Both the position numbers and the translations under genes were made by a program. Positions 55,035 through 60,000 of a DNA stretch of 60,000 nt are shown one piece after another. Position 1 is the first letter of the stretch; every line of letters begins with the position of its first letter. The stretch is from Tubulanus polymorphus (Eukaryota; Nemertea; Palaeonemertea; Tubulaniformes; Tubulanidae), in NCBI RefSeq assembly GCF_964204645.1, contig NC_134032.1, positions 2,880,916 to 2,940,915 of the forward strand. The letters run 5' to 3'. Under the pieces are notes generated by a model. The model was given only the letters and a program-made list of their open reading frames with translations, was not told the DNA's origin and did no database searches.

Positions 55035-56582
55035 ATGGATGTAGAAGGTGTAGAAGATATTGGAATGGATCCTTTTAATGAACCTGGTATAACTGATGAA
55101 CAACCACCTGATTTTGATGAAACAAGTTTTAATGATGGTAATGAACCAGAATATAACAATAATTTAAATATGCCTGATTATATTAAAAATGCTGAATCAC
55201 AATTAAATCCTGAAAATTTAGACCCAGATTTAGTAAAACAAGATTTAGATAATTTAAACAAAATACCTAAATTAGAAGATTTAATTGAAAAATCTAAACT
55301 TAACATAAATGATGAAGACGTTGGACTTTTAGCAGATCAATTAAAAATTTTAGATAATGGTAAATGTTATTATCGTTTGAAAGGTGATTATTATATTGAT
55401 ATCACTTATAAAAATAATAAAAATAAAATATTATCAGAATCAACTTTAGAAAAATTAAAACCAGATAGAATTAAAATAATAAGTAATAGTAATGAAATAA
55501 CTGATGTTACACAAAAAGAAATAGATGATAATATAGATGTATTTAAACAAAGAATTAATGAATTATTTGAAATAATCAAAAAGAAATCAGAAACAGAAAT
55601 GGAAGAGAATAGAGATAAATTAAGATCTTCAACACCCGAAACATCGAGAAGAGACACTCAACAAATTGATAATGATTTAAGTCAATCACAATTAGAAAAA
55701 CGTTTTGATAACATATGGAATAAAACTTCCAAAACTAGTAAACTTAAATCAAATAAAGTTCCAATTGAAAAACTTTTACCGAATGGATTACTTGATGCAA
55801 CAGATCAAGAATTAGAAGATTTAGATATATTTTCTGATAAAGCAATTAGAGAAATTATTAGTATAAGACTTGCATCTGATAAAATTGCGCATAATAAAAG
55901 TATAAGAGATCAAAAAATTACGTATTTGGAAAAAGAATTAACTGATAAAAATAAAGAAATAGAACAATTAAAGTCTGATTTAGATCATCAAGTAATTGAT
56001 GAAATAGAATATAGGCAAAAAGAATTACGTTTAGAAAAAGAAATTAGTAATTTAAAAGATAATTTAGAAGTACAGAAAGAAGAAATTAAATTATTATTAA
56101 AATCATATGATTATAATATTAATAGATTAAAAGTTATTTTCAAAGATTTGTTGATTAAACCAAATTCTGAAATATCATTAAAAGACAGGATAAAATTGTT
56201 ATTTAAATTAGAAGGAATAACAATTCTTTCAATTCTAACAGCTGTAACTATGTTATTTACAACAATTGGTTTAGCTATATCAAATGCTTTAAAATCTACT
56301 CCTCCTACTCCCAATAAACCAGATAAACCTCCAAGCAATAATTCTATACAAGATAAAGTTAAAGATGGTTTAAAGAAATTAGCAAAATATTTATGGGAAC
56401 TATCAAAGAAATCTGCTGCAGCTTTACCAGGAGTTATTGCTTCAATTGTTGGTTTTATATTGAAATCTGCAGGAAACATTATTAACTTTGCTGCTGAACA
56501 TATTATTTTATTTTTAATTACAGTTGTAAGTGCTATTATTTTTGGGTTAGTGAATATGATATCAAAAAATATCAAAAAATAA
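55035..56582 (+). CDS. Coiled-coil protein with C-terminal amphipathic/membrane region (515 aa)
   Basis: The acidic N-terminus begins MDVEGVEDIGMDPFNEPGIT. A long coiled coil occupies about residues 285-365 (YLEKELTDKNKEIEQLKSDL onward). A hydrophobic segment follows (ITILSILTAVTMLFTTIGLA), then a Pro-rich linker (STPPTPNKPDKPPSNN). Amphipathic helices come next (GLKKLAKYLWELSKKSAAAL) and two final hydrophobic stretches end in FLITVVSAIIFGLVNMI. I recall very similar C-termini in cnidarian Mavericks. The amphipathic region could act on membranes during entry or sit inside the capsid; this is inference only. Confidence 0.65.
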   Translation: MDVEGVEDIGMDPFNEPGITDEQPPDFDETSFNDGNEPEYNNNLNMPDYIKNAESQLNPENLDPDLVKQDLDNLNKIPKLEDLIEKSKLNINDEDVGLLADQLKILDNGKCYYRLKGDYYIDITYKNNKNKILSESTLEKLKPDRIKIISNSNEITDVTQKEIDDNIDVFKQRINELFEIIKKKSETEMEENRDKLRSSTPETSRRDTQQIDNDLSQSQLEKRFDNIWNKTSKTSKLKSNKVPIEKLLPNGLLDATDQELEDLDIFSDKAIREIISIRLASDKIAHNKSIRDQKITYLEKELTDKNKEIEQLKSDLDHQVIDEIEYRQKELRLEKEISNLKDNLEVQKEEIKLLLKSYDYNINRLKVIFKDLLIKPNSEISLKDRIKLLFKLEGITILSILTAVTMLFTTIGLAISNALKSTPPTPNKPDKPPSNNSIQDKVKDGLKKLAKYLWELSKKSAAALPGVIASIVGFILKSAGNIINFAAEHIILFLITVVSAIIFGLVNMISKNIKK

Positions 56583-56587
56583 ATAAT

Positions 56588-56606
56588 TAATTTTTTTGTT
56601 AAATAA
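56588..56606 (+). promoter_or_regulatory. Start-site motif of the capsid gene
   Basis: TAATTTTTTTGTTAAATAA, then ATG at 56607, six bases after the upstream stop codon. Confidence 0.7.
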
Positions 56607-57854
56607 ATGAGTGGGAGTTATATCAGTCCTTCTAAGATTTCTAGAATATCTAATGCTATTAAAGCAGAAAGATCACATCATATAATTACTCATAACCCTT
56701 CAAATATTAATCCCGATGAAACTTTATACGTTAGAATTCCGAGATTAACACAAAATACTTTTTATGTTCCAAATAGTATTTATTTATCAGCTGATATAAA
56801 AGTAATCGGTAATAATAATAATTATGTCGTTGATAATGTTGGAAGATATTTGATTAAAAAGTTAACAATAAAGATTGGTCCAGAAACAGTTTTCTCATTA
56901 GATGATTATAATTTATTTATGCACTATAAAGATTTATGGTTAACTAAAGAAAATAGAAATAATATGATATTTCAAGGAATTCAATCAGAAAACCAAAATA
57001 AATTAAGATCAGAAGCTAATAGCGCAATATTAACAAATGATGTAGATAAATTGATAAAAAGTATATATGGAAGCAAATATAAAATTCCATTAGACTTTGA
57101 ATTGATAAATAATAATGCACCTTTATATAAATACGCAATTCAAGAAGATATTATATTTGAGATAACATTTGCTCCTGTAAATGAAATTGTATTATCTAGC
57201 GTTGTTAAAGATATGAGTTATAAATTATCGAATATATGTTTAGAATATGATACAGTAACTGATGAAAATATTGCTAGAACAATTCAAACTCAATACAATC
57301 AAGGATTTTCATTATTATATGATTATATTGATAAATTTAAAACTGTAACTATTAATGCAAATGATGAAATAATTAATGAGAATATTAACTTCCCTAGAAG
57401 ATCTATTAAAGGTATATTAATATTTTTTACCATTGGAACGTATACTAATGGCGCAATAAATGTTGACAATTATTATAATCCTGAAATAACAAAAGTAGAA
57501 ATAACTATCGAAGGAATAGCGAATAAAATATTTTGTCAAGGAATGAGAATGATAGATCAATGGCCAGAAATTAGAAAACATTTTATGAATGAAAAAGTAA
57601 AATCATTTGAAAATTGTAATATTAATCAAATTGATTATTATACCGGTAATAAATATGCATTATGGTTAGATTTTAGAACAACAGAAGATAATTCATTACA
57701 TGGTTCTGGAAAAAAACTACAGAACACTAAAGATGGAATACAATTATTCATGAAAAAGAATAAAGGAATCAAAAATTTTAAAATGCACATTTATATTATA
57801 TCTGACGCACAATTAAATATTGTAAATTCACAATTAGATAGTATTCAATATTAG
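56607..57854 (+). CDS. MCP: Major capsid protein (double jelly-roll type)
   Basis: 415 residues, shorter than NCLDV capsid proteins but normal for Mavericks. It begins MSGSYISPSKISRISNAIKA. Strand-rich N-terminal half: ETLYVRIPRL, NTFYVPNSIYLSADIKV, NVGRYLIKKLTIKIG. The C-terminal region has YALWLDFRTTEDNSLHGSG (about 348-366) and IYIISDAQLNIVNSQL near the end, which match what I know of Maverick capsid proteins. No stop or frameshift. It would form the hexon-like trimers of an icosahedral shell. It lies directly upstream of the integrase and packaging ATPase genes. Confidence 0.8.
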   Translation: MSGSYISPSKISRISNAIKAERSHHIITHNPSNINPDETLYVRIPRLTQNTFYVPNSIYLSADIKVIGNNNNYVVDNVGRYLIKKLTIKIGPETVFSLDDYNLFMHYKDLWLTKENRNNMIFQGIQSENQNKLRSEANSAILTNDVDKLIKSIYGSKYKIPLDFELINNNAPLYKYAIQEDIIFEITFAPVNEIVLSSVVKDMSYKLSNICLEYDTVTDENIARTIQTQYNQGFSLLYDYIDKFKTVTINANDEIINENINFPRRSIKGILIFFTIGTYTNGAINVDNYYNPEITKVEITIEGIANKIFCQGMRMIDQWPEIRKHFMNEKVKSFENCNINQIDYYTGNKYALWLDFRTTEDNSLHGSGKKLQNTKDGIQLFMKKNKGIKNFKMHIYIISDAQLNIVNSQLDSIQY

Positions 57855-57864
57855 AAATATAAAG

Positions 57865-57884
57865 TTAAAATTAAGGATATATAA
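57865..57884 (+). promoter_or_regulatory. Start-site motif of the integrase gene
   Basis: TTAAAATTAAGGATATATAA, then ATG at 57885. The T run is weaker than in the other copies, but the TATATAAATG end is exact. Confidence 0.6.
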
Positions 57885-59012
57885 ATGAGTGGTAAAAAAA
57901 CTCCTAATACTAAAGAACAATATTTAAGAAATTTATATTACAACCCTGAGAGTTCGGTTGCTTATTCTTCTACTAAAAATATATGGCGTAAAGTAAAACA
58001 AGATAAATTAGATAAGATAATCCCACAAAATTTAGTTAAATATAAAGATATAAATGAATTTATGTTAGAACAACCAACATATACAACACATAAAAAAATT
58101 GTTAGAAAATATAAAACTCGTAAAACTATGGTAAGTTATGTAGATCAACAGTGGCAAGGAGATTTAATTGATATGAAAAATGTTAAGAAAGATAATGATG
58201 ATTATTGGTGGTTATTAAATATAATTGATATTTTTAGTCGTTATGTATGGAGCTTCCCACTTTATAGAAAAGATGCTGCACAAACATCACATGTTTTAAG
58301 AAAATTTCTTTCAGGTGGTAAACTAAAACCAGAAAAAATTCAATTTGATGATGGAAAAGAGTTTGATAATTCACTTGTTCATGAACTCTTAGATAATCAT
58401 AATATTAAATATTTTTCAACAAAATCAGATAAAAAAGCAGCAGTTGTTGAACGATTTAATAGAACATTAAGAACAAGAATGTGGAAATATTTTACAGCAA
58501 ATAATACTTTTAAATGGATTGATGTTTTACCAAAATTGATAGAAGGATATAATAATTCTTATCATTCTTCTATTGGAATGAAACCTATTGATGCTAGAAA
58601 ATCTGAAAATGCTGAAATTGTTTGGAATAATTTATATGGAGCATTTCTTGTTGATGATTTTGGTGAACCTAAATTTAAAGTTGGTCAAAATGTTAGAATT
58701 TCTAAGTATAAAAAGATATTTGATAAAGGATACGATCGAAATTTTACTAGAGAAATATATAAAATAAAAAAGGTAATAACAACAAAACCATATGTTTATA
58801 AATTAGAAGATTTAGATGGTGAAGAAGTTGATGGCTACTTTAACGAAAAAGAATTAAGTTTAACTACTGAAAATCTAGAACAAGAATATAAAATTGAAAA
58901 AGTATTAAAAACAAAAACTGTTAAAAGAAAAAAATATTCTTTAGTAAAATGGGTTGGATGGCCAGATAAATTTAATGAATGGATATTATCAAGTAAAATT
59001 AAAAATATATAA
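57885..59012 (+). CDS. INT: Maverick integrase with C-terminal chromodomain
   Basis: 375 residues. The retrovirus-type catalytic core shows D93 (WQGDLIDM), D155 (QFDDGKEF) and E189 (AAVVERFNRT), spaced as in the DDE family. The dimer-side motif IIDIFSRYVWSFPLY lies between. A YNNSYHSSIGMKP segment follows, then a DNA-binding region. The final ~45 residues are a chromodomain (YKIEKVLKTKTVKRKKYSLV, KWVGWPDKFNEW), which may steer insertion to modified chromatin. No N-terminal HHCC finger is obvious. All catalytic residues are present. The stop TAA abuts the ATG of the next gene. Confidence 0.9.
   Translation: MSGKKTPNTKEQYLRNLYYNPESSVAYSSTKNIWRKVKQDKLDKIIPQNLVKYKDINEFMLEQPTYTTHKKIVRKYKTRKTMVSYVDQQWQGDLIDMKNVKKDNDDYWWLLNIIDIFSRYVWSFPLYRKDAAQTSHVLRKFLSGGKLKPEKIQFDDGKEFDNSLVHELLDNHNIKYFSTKSDKKAAVVERFNRTLRTRMWKYFTANNTFKWIDVLPKLIEGYNNSYHSSIGMKPIDARKSENAEIVWNNLYGAFLVDDFGEPKFKVGQNVRISKYKKIFDKGYDRNFTREIYKIKKVITTKPYVYKLEDLDGEEVDGYFNEKELSLTTENLEQEYKIEKVLKTKTVKRKKYSLVKWVGWPDKFNEWILSSKIKNI
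58993..59012 (+). promoter_or_regulatory. Start-site motif inside the integrase end
   Basis: GTAAAATTAAAAATATATAA, then ATG at 59013. It encodes the last integrase residues and stop and lacks the strong T run. Confidence 0.6.
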
Positions 59013-59621
59013 ATGAATAAGGAATTATTCATATTTGAGCCTCATAATATGTTAATTTCTGGTGTAACAAATTGTGGAAAAACTTATTTTATATTACATT
59101 TATTAGAAACTGTTTATGAAAACTATTTTGATAATATAGTATTATTTTGTCCAACATATGAATTTAATCAAACTTATGATAAAAATATTACTAGGAATAA
59201 TAAATTTATTATATTAGATCCTAAAACAGTAAAAGAAAATTTAGATAATTGTATAAAAATAGCAATTGATATTTATAAAGGATCAAATACATTATTTATC
59301 ATAGATGATTGTGCTAATCTACATGATTCAAAAGTTAGAGAAAGTGAGTTATGTTATTTAGCTTTTTCTGGCAGACATTTTGGGATAACAACTTGGGTTT
59401 TAAATCAAAAATATAATTCAATTGTTAAAGACTTTAGAGAAAACATTAGATTTCTAGTTTTATTCTACAATAAAGATAGAAAATCGATGAAAAATGCACT
59501 TGAGGAAAATGATATTATTCCACATGATTTACATAATGAATATATGGATAAGTTGAAAAATGTTAAAAGATCAAAATTACTATTTAGATTACAACACCCA
59601 TTTAAATATGAATTTATTTAA
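59013..59621 (+). CDS. ATP: Packaging ATPase (FtsK/HerA-like, A32-like)
   Basis: 202 residues. Walker A is LISGVTNCGKTYFI (GxxxCGKT, about residues 14-22) and Walker B is NTLFIIDDCANL (about 93-104). A sensor-like region follows (YLAFSGRHFGITTWVLNQKY). Length and motifs fit the genome-packaging ATPases of Mavericks and related viruses, which drive DNA into the capsid. It starts directly at the integrase stop codon. The frame is intact and ends at TAA 59619-59621. Confidence 0.85.
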   Translation: MNKELFIFEPHNMLISGVTNCGKTYFILHLLETVYENYFDNIVLFCPTYEFNQTYDKNITRNNKFIILDPKTVKENLDNCIKIAIDIYKGSNTLFIIDDCANLHDSKVRESELCYLAFSGRHFGITTWVLNQKYNSIVKDFRENIRFLVLFYNKDRKSMKNALEENDIIPHDLHNEYMDKLKNVKRSKLLFRLQHPFKYEFI

Positions 59622-60000
59622 ATTCAACTGGCTTGTTAATCTAGTTGAATTCTAGTTATTGGTAGTTGTAACAAAAATCAAATAGATTTAACAATATTTT
59701 AACTAGCTTGTTAATCTAGTTTAATTCTAGTTGAATTCTAGTTGTTAGTAGTTGAAACAAAAATCAACTAGATTTAACAAGAAATAAACAAAAACAACAA
59801 TATTTCAACTAGCTTGTTAATCTAGTTACATTCTAGTTACATTCTAGTTGAATTCTAGTTGTCAGTAGTTGAAACAAAAATCAACTAGATTTAACAAGAA
59901 ATAAACAAAAACACTAATATTTCAACTAGCTTGTTAATCTAGTTGAATTCTAGTTACATTCTAGTTAAATTCTAGTTGCAACATCACACAATTAATTTTT
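59622..60000 (+). repeat. Subterminal-type repeats downstream of the ATPase
   Basis: AACTAGCTTGTTAATCTAGT-type blocks recur at about 59625, 59701, 59806 and 59924. They are separated by GAATTCTAGTTG and AAAATCAACTAGATTTAACA segments. The same vocabulary (GAATTCTAGT, AGATTTAACAAGAAAT) appears at 36780-36865 in the smaller element. No gene is visible. The element continues beyond 60000. Confidence 0.75.

Larger units (their letters stand above)
39246..60000 (+). mobile_element. Large Maverick/Polinton, right end beyond the window
   Basis: The element carries the diagnostic set: protein-primed DNA polymerase B, retrovirus-type integrase with chromodomain, FtsK/HerA-like packaging ATPase and double-jelly-roll major capsid protein. 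Codon use is extremely AT-rich, unlike the flanks. The left terminus is placed at 39246 because AGTAATTAGAAAAGTGGGG followed by TTTCAGGCC resembles the AGTAATAGGGGTAATGGGC, TTTCAAGCC terminus of the smaller element. The target duplication cannot be tested because the right end is outside. Excluding the BEL insertion it is at least 14 kb. Genes run mostly left to right, with one opposed gene after the polymerase. Confidence 0.85.

Noticed and set aside
56111-56575. 154-codon minus-strand frame opposite the coiled-coil gene
   Set aside because: Shadow of a strongly coding plus frame with AT-rich codons; no start-site motif.

Overview
The window looks like animal nuclear DNA. Introns are spliced GT-AG, a class A GPCR-like sequence is present, long AT-rich intergenic DNA surrounds sparse genes, and many eukaryotic transposon families occur. 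The mix (BEL/Pao, Maverick/Polinton, Helitron, hAT/Harbinger/mariner-type short elements, a DUF7869 gene) fits a marine invertebrate, perhaps a lophotrochozoan. The species cannot be fixed from the sequence alone.

Positions 1-33,300 are host DNA. Most of it is non-coding and dotted with short inverted-repeat elements (1387-2130, 2135-2370, 3796-4808, 6865-7494, 14831-15663, 30332-32609) and a 576-bp non-autonomous Helitron (10739-11314). A split gene runs from about 10.5 to 21.0 kb. Its 3' part (17600-21030, eight exons) encodes a DUF7869-type protein. Its 5' part is a string of small phase-1/phase-1 exons, one of which has been duplicated several times with its intron. A tandem segmental repeat (22311-24095), a 49-bp satellite (25163-26330) and a frameshifted rhodopsin-like GPCR (27923-28854) follow.

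33,299-38,260 is a compact element flanked by a 6-bp target duplication (TTTGTA) with AG...CT termini, as in Mavericks. It contains two ~1-kb arms facing each other around position 36,892, a 24-bp minisatellite and small virus-like genes. It looks like an integrated, deleted, snap-back derivative of a Maverick rather than a full element.

39,246-60,000+ is a large, very AT-rich Maverick/Polinton (virus-like transposon) whose right end lies outside the window. It carries protein-primed DNA polymerase B, a zinc-ribbon protein that resembles the VLTF3 late transcription factor family, a probable penton/minor capsid protein, several small membrane or coiled-coil proteins, the double-jelly-roll major capsid protein, a chromodomain integrase and a packaging ATPase. 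No maturation protease is seen before the window ends. Almost every gene starts at the same motif (TAATTTTTTT, a few bases, then TAAATAAATG or TATATAAATG), so each gene appears to carry its own promoter abutting its start codon. Together with the VLTF3-like protein this suggests a self-encoded, poxvirus-late-like transcription system. That pairing is the most interesting feature here.

An intact, recent BEL/Pao retrotransposon (46038-52773, minus strand; 548-bp LTRs that read as identical; CCTCC target duplication) is inserted in the last codons of one of the small Maverick genes. The Maverick itself shows scattered damage (a frameshift at the polymerase N-terminus, an in-frame TGA in the penton-like gene), so it is probably a young fossil rather than a fully active copy.
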